From the NCBI GenBank assembly GCA_025459265.1, contig JALOQX010000076.1, positions 1 through 38,569 on the forward strand: a stretch of DNA of 38,569 bases, written 5' to 3'. The notes below the pieces were generated by a model, which ran no database searches, was not told the origin of the DNA, and saw only the letters and a list, made by a program, of their open reading frames with translations. Shown in pieces: positions 1 to 8,417 of this stretch; within the stretch, counting starts at the first letter, position 1, and each line of letters begins with the position of its first letter. A program made the position numbers and the translations under genes. This stretch comes from Pirellulaceae bacterium. Its GTDB lineage: Bacteria > Planctomycetota > Planctomycetia > Pirellulales > Pirellulaceae.

Positions 1-431
1 ATACTTCCTGCCGCATAGACCACAAATCGGTAGTTAATTGTTTTGCAGCGCCTAAAGAAGCACACCATGAGGCACGGCGTGTTCTCGATGATGTACAATC
101 GGGGCAGGCTCCCATAACGCTCTTTATAGCTTCCCTTGCAGAATGGCACGCAGGCAAAGAACCCACCCGGCGGATTCCTGACACATACCATGTAACCAGA
201 TGAATCGCTACACAGGTCATCCATGCGGTCGCGCCCGAGAGGGTCCGCATGATCAAGGGGAGCACTCGCCACATACTGAAACAGGTTCGAAGGGCTCCCT
301 TCATACCCAATCGGATCCCGGCTCCCGAACCTCCCCAAGGCGGCGTGATAGGTCCGATGCCGGTTATAGTACAGGCCGGTTTCGGCATCGAGTTGGCGGC
401 CGGTGTGAGTGTGCGGGTTGGCGTCGCGAGC
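1..431 (-). pseudogene. RHS/YD-repeat protein C-terminal remnant (edge-truncated)
   Basis: Reading the minus strand from 431 to the window edge gives 143 uninterrupted codons that begin with an RHS repeat-associated core signature: THTGRQLDAETGLYYNRHR, then a LGRFGSRDPIGYEG block and NLFQYVASAPLDHADPLG. This is the classic hyperconserved RHS core (TGR-LD-ETGLYY-R-RYY, GRF-SRDPIG, NLY-YV-N-P---DP-G). Downstream of the core lies a Cys-containing segment of about 75 residues with lower GC, in the position of the variable C-terminal tip of RHS or polymorphic-toxin proteins. That segment is not recognised and continues past the edge. A TAG at 432-434 closes the frame just upstream of the core, and no start codon precedes the core. 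This is therefore either a degraded remnant or a frameshifted gene whose long N-terminal part is missing. The core assignment is strong; the pseudogene status is likely; a toxin function for the tip is speculation. Confidence 0.7.
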
Positions 432-598
432 CTACCGGGCCTGCCAACGACATGCGGCCGCGTTGCAACTCATCGTCCCAGCGTGCAACCACATTGCCCG
501 CCCCACCCCCCGGCGGGGTATTGCCGGACCGTCGGCGGTGACTAACAACTCTTTAGGCAACATAGGACTGCGAAGGTGCCGCGGCAGGGAGAGGAACG

Positions 599-1267
599 AT
601 GCGAGTCATGATCGTGATCTGGTTGTCGTTGGTGACGGCGACCGCGTGTGCGCAAACGGAACGCGAATCACGTACGGAGCGTGCGTCCAAGAAGTCGTCC
701 GCCGGTGCAGGCACAACAGCGGACGGCACCGCAGACGGCAAGTCAGGGGAGAAGCGTGCGATGGCCGAGTCAGAGCCAGGCGGGAAGCCGGAAAAGATCG
801 TTCGCACAGATGCCCAGTGGCGCGAGATTCTCAGCCGCGAGGAGTTTCGCGTGTTGCGGAGAAAGGGCACCGAACGCCCGTTCACGAACAAATACGATCA
901 TCATTTTGAGCCGGGCACGTACGCCTGTGCCGCCTGCGGACAGGAGCTTTTCAGCTCGGACACGAAATTCAATTCCGGCTGCGGATGGCCGGCGTTCTAC
1001 GCCTCCCTGGCCGGGGATCGCGTGATCTTCACTCCGGACCGTTCGCACGGCATGCTGCGTACGGAAGTCACGTGTGCGCGGTGCGACTCGCACCTGGGCC
1101 ACATCTTTGACGACGCCCCGCAGACTCCAACCGGCCAGCGCTTCTGCATCAACTCCGTGTGCCTGAAGTTCATCCCTGCCGGCCAAGCAACTGCGGAGGG
1201 ACCCGCCACGGGATCGCAAGACAAGGAGCAGCACCGCGAGACGAACGAACGTCGCAAGGAGCAATAG
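599..1267 (+). CDS. msrB: Peptide-methionine (R)-S-oxide reductase MsrB, exported
   Basis: MsrB reduces the R epimer of methionine sulfoxide in proteins, using thioredoxin-type reductants. The MsrB fold spans about residues 70-193 of 222. The zinc site is visible as two CxxC pairs (C110/C113 and C159/C162), the conserved SGCGWPAF stretch is at 127-134, and the catalytic cysteine is C183 in RFCINS. The N-terminus (about 18 residues, ending VTATACAQ) is a signal peptide and possibly a weak lipobox. A Lys/Glu-rich linker of about 50 residues follows, so the enzyme probably works in the periplasm or on a membrane. The ATG at 599 is preceded by a GGGAGAGG ribosome site. The C-terminal 25 residues are a charged extension. 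It lies alone between the RHS remnant and a convergent nuclease gene. The family call is firm; lipoprotein versus soluble export is open. Confidence 0.93.
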   Translation: MRVMIVIWLSLVTATACAQTERESRTERASKKSSAGAGTTADGTADGKSGEKRAMAESEPGGKPEKIVRTDAQWREILSREEFRVLRRKGTERPFTNKYDHHFEPGTYACAACGQELFSSDTKFNSGCGWPAFYASLAGDRVIFTPDRSHGMLRTEVTCARCDSHLGHIFDDAPQTPTGQRFCINSVCLKFIPAGQATAEGPATGSQDKEQHRETNERRKEQ

Positions 1268-1358
1268 GCGCGGCTCCGAGATTCCCGCGCCGCGGCACAT
1301 CTCCCGTAGTCAGGAGGAGAGGCCGGCGAGACTGCGAACGGGCTCGCAGGCACCCGTC

Positions 1359-2594
1359 TCATGCGCGACGCTTGACCGATTCGGTCTGCCGCCCCAAGCC
1401 CATCCGCCCTGTTCGCGCTAGTCTGCCGCCGCAGATCGACCGGGCCTGATCGGGTGTCAAAACCCGCGATTGCTCGGTGGGATGCCGGCGGAACCAGGCG
1501 GCCACCAGGCGGATGTGGTCATAGTCGTCGGCCGGCGCCGGGTGGCGCCGGTCGAACGTCTGATCGAGAAATTCCAGGCAACGGCGGGCCGTGGCGATCG
1601 ACCGTGGTGCCGCGGTCACCGCCGACACGCGCCCGCCGGCGATGAGCATCCAGGTGGTCCGGGTCGCACCGTCACGAATCGGGTAGACACCCCACAGTTC
1701 GCGTTGGGCGCGGCGCACCTGCGCAAGCTGGTCTTGGAGCAGCACCAGGTGCTGCCAGGTGTCCCGGCACTCGGCAGCCTGCTCGAAATCCTGCTGCGCT
1801 GCCGCCGCGCGCATCGCCGACTCGTACGACGCAATCACGTCACCCTGGTTGCCATCCAACAGGGCGCGTGCTGCGGCGACGCTCTGGGCATAGTCTTGCT
1901 GACGGCAAACGCCGCAGCACGGGGCCAGGCAGCTGTCCAGGTCTCGCCGCATGCACGTCGCGGCATCCCCGAGCGGCCAGAGCCCGCGTTGGTCCGCGTA
2001 CCGCATCGGAGTCCGGTCCGGGCAGTCACGCAGGCGGAAGACGTGGTTGACGTGATCGACCGCGGCGCGCACCACGTGCGTCATGGGCAGGGGCCCCCAA
2101 CACTGCAGGGAGGATGCCGGCACGTGCCGGCCGGCGCGCAGCGTGGGCGCGGCGCCAGCAGTCAGGTAGATGTAGCCGAGCTCGTGGCGGCCCGGCCGGC
2201 CGCGGGCATTGAGTCGCGGACGCCAATACCGAATCAACTCCAACTCGCGCACCTGCGCAATCAGTTCGTGGGCGTGCACCTCCCACACCAGCCGGACCGC
2301 GCGGCCGGCGATCCGACGCTCTTTCGTGCCACGCCGCGACCCGGTGAAATACGTGAGCAGTCGGTGTCGCAGGCGCGCGGACATGCCCACGTACAGCAAG
2401 TCGCCGGTTGCGTCAATCATGCCGTACACACCCGGCGACCGCGGCACCCGCGTCCGCACCAGTTGCCGGGCCGGACGCCGGTGACGCGGGATCTCCAGCG
2501 CCTCGCACTCGGGGTCGTCACGCGTGTACCGGGAAGGTCCAAACTGCGGGCAGGATTCGCCCCAGATGCGGCGATCGGGAAAGAGTCCATCCAT
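1359..2594 (-). CDS. UvrC-like GIY-YIG nuclease lacking the C-terminal nuclease domain
   Basis: UvrC makes the dual incisions of nucleotide excision repair. With the ATG at 2594 this protein has 411 residues. It shows the N-terminal GIY-YIG domain (PGVY about 54-57, YVG 68-70, catalytic Glu at about 117 in RELELIRYWRPRLN), a cysteine cluster (C191, C214, C222, C226), and a UVR-type UvrB-contact motif (about 265-290, FEQAAECRD). The C214-x7-C222-x3-C226 spacing matches the reported iron-sulfur cysteines of E. coli UvrC. The RNase H-like 5'-incision domain and the helix-hairpin-helix pair are absent, so length and layout lie between UvrC and Cho. The frame extends to a GTG at 2687, but those 31 extra residues look non-coding and I prefer 2594, although neither start has a clear ribosome site. 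A 3'-side incision nuclease accessory to UvrAB is the natural inference. Confidence 0.82.
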   Translation of the reverse strand: MDGLFPDRRIWGESCPQFGPSRYTRDDPECEALEIPRHRRPARQLVRTRVPRSPGVYGMIDATGDLLYVGMSARLRHRLLTYFTGSRRGTKERRIAGRAVRLVWEVHAHELIAQVRELELIRYWRPRLNARGRPGRHELGYIYLTAGAAPTLRAGRHVPASSLQCWGPLPMTHVVRAAVDHVNHVFRLRDCPDRTPMRYADQRGLWPLGDAATCMRRDLDSCLAPCCGVCRQQDYAQSVAAARALLDGNQGDVIASYESAMRAAAAQQDFEQAAECRDTWQHLVLLQDQLAQVRRAQRELWGVYPIRDGATRTTWMLIAGGRVSAVTAAPRSIATARRCLEFLDQTFDRRHPAPADDYDHIRLVAAWFRRHPTEQSRVLTPDQARSICGGRLARTGRMGLGRQTESVKRRA

Positions 2595-2720
2595 GCGGGT
2601 CGTCCACAGACAGGAACAACCATTCGTCCGTTGCTGACGCTCCCAGGGTAACGAGTCGCAGGCGGCGCGTCGATAAGCTAGCACCACAACGGCACGGGGC
2701 CTGGCACGCCGTGCTTCGCA

Positions 2721-3677
2721 TCAGTTCACCACGTTCTGGGGATGTCCCTGCAGGAACGCTGCAATGTTATCGGCCGTGATGGTCATCATGCGTTGCCGAG
2801 CTTCGCACGTCGCCCAGGCGATGTGCGGCGTGAGCAGGCAGTTCTTGGCGTGCAGCAGCGGATGATCGGGCGGCGGCGGTTCGGTTGACAGCACATCCAG
2901 CGCCGCGCCGGCCAGGACGCCCTGATTGAGTGCGTCCGCCAGATCAGCCTCGTGGACGAGGCCGCCGCGCGCCGCATTGATCAGCAGGGCGGTCGGTTTC
3001 ATGCGCGACAGCAGCGTGCGATTTACGAACTGTTGGTTGTCCACAGTCTGCGGGCAGTGCAACGTAACGACGTCGGATCGTTCGAAGACGCTCTCGAGCG
3101 ATTCCCAGCGGAACGGCTGGTAGTGGGGTGGTGGACCAGGTTGCACGTCGTACGCCAGCACGCTCATCCCCAGTGCGTGTGCGACTTCTCCCACGCGGCG
3201 TCCGATCCGGCCGAACCCCACGATGCCGATCTGCTTCCCCACCAGCTCGACCAGCGGCGCAATCCAGAAGCTGAACTCGCCCCGCCGCTGCCACTCACCG
3301 GCGCGAATCAGCTGATCCAGCTCGGCCGCGTGGTGGCAGAAATGCAGGATGCCCGCCAGCACCAGCTGCGCGACGCTGTCCGTGCTGTACTCGGGCACGT
3401 TCGACACGACGACCTCCTGCACCCGAGCAGCCGCCACGTCGACGATGTTGTAGCCGGTGGCCAGGACCGAGACGAACCGCAGCCGCGGCAGTTGGGCCAG
3501 CGTGGGGGCGGAGAGAGGCGTCTTGTTGGTCAGGATGATATCCGCCTCCAGCGCGCGCGGCACGATCTCCGCCTCGCACGTCCGATCGTAGACCACCAGT
3601 TCACCCAGCGCCGCGACCGGCGTCCAGGGATTGTCACCAGGATTCAACGTGTAACCATCCAGCACGACGATCCGCAT
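2721..3677 (-). CDS. D-2-hydroxyacid dehydrogenase (glycerate dehydrogenase-like)
   Basis: This is an NAD(P)-dependent reductase of 2-oxoacids such as hydroxypyruvate or glyoxylate; the exact substrate cannot be read. The 318-residue length is normal for the family. The Rossmann motif GFGRIGRR is at 154-161, the catalytic Arg at 237 (NAARGG), Glu at 266 (STEPP) and His at 285 (LTPHIAW). The N-terminus MRIVVLDGYTLNPGD and the short DNPW segment resemble glycerate-dehydrogenase-type members. The frame stays open far upstream (to 4922) through the deoC region and the repeat tract, but the conserved N-terminus fixes the start at 3677. It is divergent from deoC, with about 210 bp between the starts. 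It ends 126 bp beyond the preferred nuclease start, and the two minus-strand genes may be co-transcribed. Confidence 0.9.
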   Translation of the reverse strand: MRIVVLDGYTLNPGDNPWTPVAALGELVVYDRTCEAEIVPRALEADIILTNKTPLSAPTLAQLPRLRFVSVLATGYNIVDVAAARVQEVVVSNVPEYSTDSVAQLVLAGILHFCHHAAELDQLIRAGEWQRRGEFSFWIAPLVELVGKQIGIVGFGRIGRRVGEVAHALGMSVLAYDVQPGPPPHYQPFRWESLESVFERSDVVTLHCPQTVDNQQFVNRTLLSRMKPTALLINAARGGLVHEADLADALNQGVLAGAALDVLSTEPPPPDHPLLHAKNCLLTPHIAWATCEARQRMMTITADNIAAFLQGHPQNVVN

Positions 3678-3890
3678 GACCACGATCTCACACCTTGCGA
3701 GGATTCTTGCGGCTTCCGGCCACGACCGGTAGAATCGGGCCACACCGGGTCGCCTGTCGGGGACCATCTCGTACCGGCAGATGGTCGGCCGCGTGGCACA
3801 TTGTAGCAAATCCCAACCTGGCGCGCGGCGGGGCAGTCCGACGCGTGTCGGCCCGGTGTCCCCGGTTGACATCTGCGGGAAGGAGAGCTG

Positions 3891-4577
3891 ATGGACTACA
3901 CCTACGCCGAACTGGCCAAGATGATCGACCATTCGCTGCTGGGGCCGGTGCTGACGGACGACGAGCTGGAGCGCGGCATTCAGGTTGCCATCGATTACGC
4001 AGTGGCCTCGGTCTGCATCAAGCCGTATTACTTGCGCCGCTGTGCGGAGCGTCTGGCCGAAACCGGCGTGGCACCCAGCACCGTGATCGGGTTTCCGCAC
4101 GGCGGGCACGCGACGGCCATCAAGGTGGCTGAAGCGCGGGAGGCGCTGGCGGACGGCGGCATCGAGCTGGATTGCGTGGTGAACATCGGCAAGGTGCTCA
4201 GCGGCGACTGGGACTACGTGCGGCGGGATATCCAGGCGGTCACCGAGTGCACCCACGCCCGTGGGGCGCGCATCAAGTTGATCTTCGAAAACTGTTACCT
4301 GCAGGACCCGCACAAGGTGCGCCTGTGCGAACTGTGCGGCGAGTTGGGCGTCGACTGGGTGAAGACCTCGACGGGCTACGGCTCGGGCGGGGCGACGCTG
4401 GACGATCTGAAGCTCATGCGCCGCCACGCGCCGCCGCACGTGCAGGTCAAAGCCGCCGGCGGCATCCGGACACTCGATGCACTTCTGGAAGTGCGCGCCC
4501 TGGGCGTGACTCGCGCCGGCGCGACCCGCACGGTCGAAATGCTCGAGGAATGCCGCGCTCGCCTGCAGTCGGCGTGA
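3891..4577 (+). CDS. deoC: Deoxyribose-phosphate aldolase
   Basis: DeoC cleaves 2-deoxyribose-5-phosphate to acetaldehyde and glyceraldehyde-3-phosphate in deoxynucleoside catabolism. The protein has 228 residues, normal for the class I aldolase. Visible active-site positions are D94 (LDCVVNIG), the Schiff-base lysine K158 (WVKTSTGYG) and the proton-relay lysine K187 (VKAAGGIR). The N-terminus carries the usual IDHSLL motif. The start at 3891 has a textbook ribosome site (GGGAAGGAGAG, 6 nt from ATG). The gene stands alone: no thymidine phosphorylase or phosphopentomutase is adjacent in this window. It is followed immediately by a dense GC-rich repeat tract. Confidence 0.95.
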   Translation: MDYTYAELAKMIDHSLLGPVLTDDELERGIQVAIDYAVASVCIKPYYLRRCAERLAETGVAPSTVIGFPHGGHATAIKVAEAREALADGGIELDCVVNIGKVLSGDWDYVRRDIQAVTECTHARGARIKLIFENCYLQDPHKVRLCELCGELGVDWVKTSTGYGSGGATLDDLKLMRRHAPPHVQVKAAGGIRTLDALLEVRALGVTRAGATRTVEMLEECRARLQSA

Positions 4578-4977
4578 CCTCCCGGCCTCGCCCTCCCGGC
4601 TCGGCAGGCGCCGCGCCCCCTCTGGCCTCCTTCCTCTGCTCTCCGTCCGACCGAGGTACGAGTAATCCGCAAGGAGTGACGAGTTCAGAGGGACATCCTC
4701 TCGTCGCTCGGAGATCCTTGCTCGCTGCTCGTCGCTCTCCATCGCCCTCGGTCCTCGGTCGCCGCGGCTCGGCAGGAGCCTCGCCCTCCCGAATGCGCCT
4801 CGCCCTCCCATGCGCGCCTCGCCCTCCCAGGCCCTCCCGGCTCGGCAGGAGCCTCGCCCTCCCTTGCGCGCCTCGCCCTCCCTTGCGCGCCTCGCCCTCC
4901 CATGCGCGCCTCGCCCTCCCATGCCCTCCCGGCTCGGCAGGAGCCTCGCCCTCCCATGCGCGCCTCGCCCTCCCTTC
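4578..4977. repeat. GC-rich intergenic repeat tract
   Basis: This 400-bp gap between deoC and the convergent glycosidase holds no gene. It is built from repeated modules: CTCGGCAGGAGCCTCGCCC occurs at 4768, 4841 and 4933, and a 19-bp unit (A/T)TGCGCGCCTCGCCCTCCC is repeated three times in tandem at 4864-4920, with further copies near 4810 and 4954. A diverged copy of the first module lies at 4599. On the minus strand the modules read as repeated EGEA/GGRG peptides, which explains the spurious open frames here. Strand asymmetry is extreme (C/T-rich top strand). Confidence 0.85.
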
Positions 4978-7900
4978 TTACTCGGGCCAGGGCACCTCGG
5001 TCACCGTGCGCCCGCGGGGACCGTCCACCCGCAGCTGATAGCCTGCGGGGATGCGCGCGCTGTAGCGCAGCTGATCGTCGTGCCGTTCCCACCGCAGGCG
5101 GACCGGGCCTGCCGGAGTGGGCAGACTCCCTTCGCACCAGTCCAACCGCAAGTCGGCCAGCCGCACCGTCACCGATGTTCCGGGGATGTCGAGCTGGGCG
5201 ACGCCCAGCACATCGCGGTAGAGCGTGTGCACGATGTGCGAGGCAAAACCATGGTTGCAGCTGGCATAGGCGCCGTCGTTCTCCCACAACGTCCCCGTCC
5301 GCTGGGCCATGTACAGCAGGTAGGCGGTCGATTCGTCCAGGATCTGCTGTTGGCAGCCGTGCCGCGACAAGAGCTCGAACCGCAGCATATTCCCGATGAA
5401 GGAGTTGGCGACGTGGACGTCCCAGAACGCGCGCGTTTCCTTGCGCTGCGGCCCGAACTGGTCGCGCAACACTTCCCAGAGCTGACCGTGTGTGGCAGGA
5501 GTCGCCACGTCGAAGTAGAAGGCGAAGTACTGGCCGACTTCGCTGCGATTGCGTGTCACCTGCAGCTGACCATCGACGCGCAGCGCGTTGTCGACGAAGA
5601 AGTGACCGTCGTACGCCTGCTGGCGAATCGCATCACGCAACCGCTCGGCTTTCTGCTGCCAGAGCGGCACGTTGTACATGCGGCCGGCCGCGGCGAGCGC
5701 CCCGGCGTACAACATGTTGCTGGGATAGTTCACGTCCTGCACAAATTCATTGGCGGCCGACCACTCGACAAACACCCATCCCGGCAGCTTTTCCAGCAGA
5801 CCGTCCGGGTTCTCCAGCCGCTGGAAGTATTGAAACAGCGACGTGACGCGGTTCCGCAGTGACTCGACCGTCGTGCGGTCTCCGCTGCGGGCCAGGTACT
5901 CCTCCAATTGCACCACGAACCAGAGCGCCCAGTTGGGAATGAAGACTCCGTCGTAATGGTCGGCGGGATAGCACATCGGCAACATTTCCGACGGCAGGTG
6001 TTCGAACCGCGCCGGCAACAGATAGTTCTCGAAGAAGTTCCGCTCGACCCGCGTGGTTCCGGTGACGTCGTACGCCACGCGGGCGGTAAAGAAGCTGTCG
6101 CAGAGCCAGCCTGCGCGTTCGCGCGACGGGCAGTCCATGAACACATCCAGCGTGTTCTGCCGGAACGTTTCGACCCCGGCGCGGTGGAGTTCATTCAGTT
6201 GCGGATCGCTGCAGGCAAACGACGCGTCCTGAGGAGCCGGATGTTTGTATTCCCGCAAGAACACATCGCTGATGGCACAGGCGCCCTCGACGCAGATCAG
6301 CTTCAGGTAGCGGAGCGTGTAGGGCTCGATCGATTCGACGCGATAGCGGCCCGGGTCCAGATCGTAGCTGATCAGATTGACGCATCCCAAACGTTTGAAA
6401 TCGACGTCGCCGTCGGACAGGATTTCGTCAAAGACGAACCAGCAGCGGGATCGCGCACGGCACTCGAGCGTGCTCCCCAGAAAGCCGGTCAGGTTGGTGC
6501 CCAGGTCGAGAATGCGGTAATCGCCCGCGGCCAGTTCCATCGGCATCTGTGGCTCATACGCCCGCGTCCCTTCCGCAGCGGGCTGCGAGGCGAACTGCTG
6601 GATCTCCAGCGACGGGATCGACTCCAACTGGTCTTCCCGGTAGCCCTTGAACTGGGGAGAGATGTGGACCAGGGCGCGGTCCTTCCACAGCTCGCCGACC
6701 GCATCGCGGCAGATCAGGCGGCCGTGGGCGACCTGCGTCTGCGGCCGCTGGAGCTCGAATTCCGGGAGCAGCACGCGGCGCGGCAAGAGCTGTTTCGCGG
6801 CCACTTCCGTCAGCGGAACCGGCGCCGGTGAAGATGTCAGCGATGTGCGCCAGTCGTCCGCGCCCGGTGCGAGCCGATACAGTTCACTCATGGGGCGCTG
6901 GAAACTGTACCGCTGGGCGCGCTGCACACGCGTCGCCGGCAGGACGGCGCTGAAACCACCGCCATCGGCGCGCGTCGCCGCCAGGACCTGGTTCGTCCCG
7001 CACACGACCTCCGCCTGCAGAAACGCCGGCTGATCCAGCGTGTCATAGCTGTTCACGTTGTACCCGACGACCTCCACTGCCAGCAGATTCGCTCCGTCCT
7101 GCAGGTGGCCAGTCAGATCCAGCTCGTCCACGCGGTAATAGCCGTGCGGGCCGCGTGCCGGACCCACCGCCACAAACGCGCCGTTGAGCCACACCCGGTA
7201 GACCGTGGAGGCAGCGATCCGCACCGACACCGGCGCTGTTCCCGGGTGCGGGAACACCGCGCGGAATCCCACAGTCAGATTCATTTCGCTCTCCCGTCCG
7301 GGCAGCCACACCGGCCTGGCGGTCAGAAACGCGGGCAAGTCCACCAGCTCGCGATAACGCACGCCACGCACGCGACCGGTCGTGTTCCACGTGGCGATCC
7401 CCAGCGGCAGACAGGGCTCCATCTCCAACCTGACGCTCAGCTCGCGCCGGTGGGGTTCCACACCGCAGAGAAACTTGTCGTCCAGATAGGTCGCGACCTT
7501 CTGCGGTGTCACCCGCACGCGGACACGATACCAGCGACCGTTCTCGAAATCCCGCGACGTGCAGGTTTCGTTGTCGATCGCCCACTGCCCGTCAATGCAC
7601 GACAAGCCTACAACCCCGCCTCCCCAACCTCCAAGAACCAAAGTCAGCGCACCGTCACCGACGGGAAACGTCACGCTGCCGAAGAAGTCGCTCCCCTCGA
7701 CGCGCTGCGCCTCGAACTCCAGCTCGTAATTCGTCCGGGGAAAATCCCGCGTCCAGCGGACACCCGCGGCCGGCCGGCCGGCGCGCAGGTGCAGGCATCC
7801 GTTCTCGACCTCTATCGCCGCATCATCGTCATAGATACCTCCGCGTACCGCTTCCCAACCGTCGGTAGTCCGGCCGTCGAACAGACTGCGCCACGCCTCG

Positions 7901-8115
7901 CGATTGGTGCGGCCGCGGCTTGCGTCAGCGGCGGACTCCTGTGCCGGCGCGGCAGACGCAAGACAGATCACCACCGCGAAGCTGATGCCTGCCGACCACC
8001 GCCGGCGATGCAGCTGTTTGCGCTCGGCGCCGTACGAGACGGCCCCAGCGCTGGCAGGTGACACTTCCGCAGCCCGGCAGCGGGACAACCTGCGCATGGA
8101 CATCGAACACGACAT
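4978..8115 (-). CDS. Secreted GH78 alpha-L-rhamnosidase-like protein with N-terminal DUF1080-like domain
   Basis: This 1045-residue exported enzyme probably removes alpha-linked rhamnose from plant or algal glycans. A long basic leader precedes a hydrophobic signal segment (about 42-57, ending AAPAQ). Residues about 73-260 begin LFDGRTTDGWE, typical of the DUF1080/3-keto-disaccharide-hydrolase jelly-roll. Beta-sandwich modules typical of GH78 follow (VWLNGAFVAVGPARG; DGANLLAVEVVGYN). The (alpha/alpha)6 barrel carries DCPSRERAGW, matching the GH78 general-acid motif DCPQRDERLGW, and later GTLWENDG with CNHGFASHIVHTLYRDVLGV, matching the T-WE...NH region with the second catalytic Glu. The ATG at 8115 has AGGAG about 9 nt upstream. 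Fusion of the two domains is the odd point. Rhamnosidase activity is inferred from motifs; another alpha-L-glycoside is possible. Confidence 0.85.
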   Translation of the reverse strand: MSCSMSMRRLSRCRAAEVSPASAGAVSYGAERKQLHRRRWSAGISFAVVICLASAAPAQESAADASRGRTNREAWRSLFDGRTTDGWEAVRGGIYDDDAAIEVENGCLHLRAGRPAAGVRWTRDFPRTNYELEFEAQRVEGSDFFGSVTFPVGDGALTLVLGGWGGGVVGLSCIDGQWAIDNETCTSRDFENGRWYRVRVRVTPQKVATYLDDKFLCGVEPHRRELSVRLEMEPCLPLGIATWNTTGRVRGVRYRELVDLPAFLTARPVWLPGRESEMNLTVGFRAVFPHPGTAPVSVRIAASTVYRVWLNGAFVAVGPARGPHGYYRVDELDLTGHLQDGANLLAVEVVGYNVNSYDTLDQPAFLQAEVVCGTNQVLAATRADGGGFSAVLPATRVQRAQRYSFQRPMSELYRLAPGADDWRTSLTSSPAPVPLTEVAAKQLLPRRVLLPEFELQRPQTQVAHGRLICRDAVGELWKDRALVHISPQFKGYREDQLESIPSLEIQQFASQPAAEGTRAYEPQMPMELAAGDYRILDLGTNLTGFLGSTLECRARSRCWFVFDEILSDGDVDFKRLGCVNLISYDLDPGRYRVESIEPYTLRYLKLICVEGACAISDVFLREYKHPAPQDASFACSDPQLNELHRAGVETFRQNTLDVFMDCPSRERAGWLCDSFFTARVAYDVTGTTRVERNFFENYLLPARFEHLPSEMLPMCYPADHYDGVFIPNWALWFVVQLEEYLARSGDRTTVESLRNRVTSLFQYFQRLENPDGLLEKLPGWVFVEWSAANEFVQDVNYPSNMLYAGALAAAGRMYNVPLWQQKAERLRDAIRQQAYDGHFFVDNALRVDGQLQVTRNRSEVGQYFAFYFDVATPATHGQLWEVLRDQFGPQRKETRAFWDVHVANSFIGNMLRFELLSRHGCQQQILDESTAYLLYMAQRTGTLWENDGAYASCNHGFASHIVHTLYRDVLGVAQLDIPGTSVTVRLADLRLDWCEGSLPTPAGPVRLRWERHDDQLRYSARIPAGYQLRVDGPRGRTVTEVPWPE

Positions 8116-8417
8116 GGCACGGCTCCTGTGGCGTCAGGTGTGGACAGACTCGAGCACCGCGTGACCCGCCAGCCGGCGTCGCCCCGCGTCAGGATCGCGG
8201 CGGCGCCCAGCTGTCACCAGGTGCGTTGCCTGCCTTCGACGATAGACCGGTTGCAAGGTGGCGGTCAACGGACCTAAAGCCGACCATAGCCGCCACCGGA
8301 AAAGTTCCAGAACTGGCCGTCATGCGTGAGGGGTCGAGCCCCGATTCGGTGATTGACCTTCAGAGCACGTCCTCCATTGGAGACGGCTGACTTGCCCACC
8401 GCCAGGAGACGAGAGTC
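8116..8417. other. Divergent intergenic region, no gene seen
   Basis: About 300 bp separate the start of the rhamnosidase-like gene (minus) from the small hypothetical gene (plus). It must carry both promoters. A TTGACC hexamer at about 8355 is a possible -35 for the plus gene, but no convincing -10 follows at 17 bp, so no promoter is called. No repeat or RNA structure stood out. Confidence 0.4.

Noticed and set aside
200-545. Plus-strand small frames near the left end
   Set aside because: They are antisense to the RHS core remnant, which has a far stronger signature.
2721-4922. Long minus-strand open frame extending the hydroxyacid dehydrogenase N-terminus by over 400 residues
   Set aside because: The extension is antisense to deoC and to the repeat tract, and the family N-terminus begins at 3677.
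4685-5287. Repetitive EGEARMGGRG open frames on the minus strand
   Set aside because: They are the translation of the intergenic repeat modules, overlap the rhamnosidase-like gene in another frame and have no ribosome site.
7105-8061. Plus-strand 318-codon frame opposite the rhamnosidase-like gene
   Set aside because: Antisense shadow with random-looking His/Arg-rich composition.
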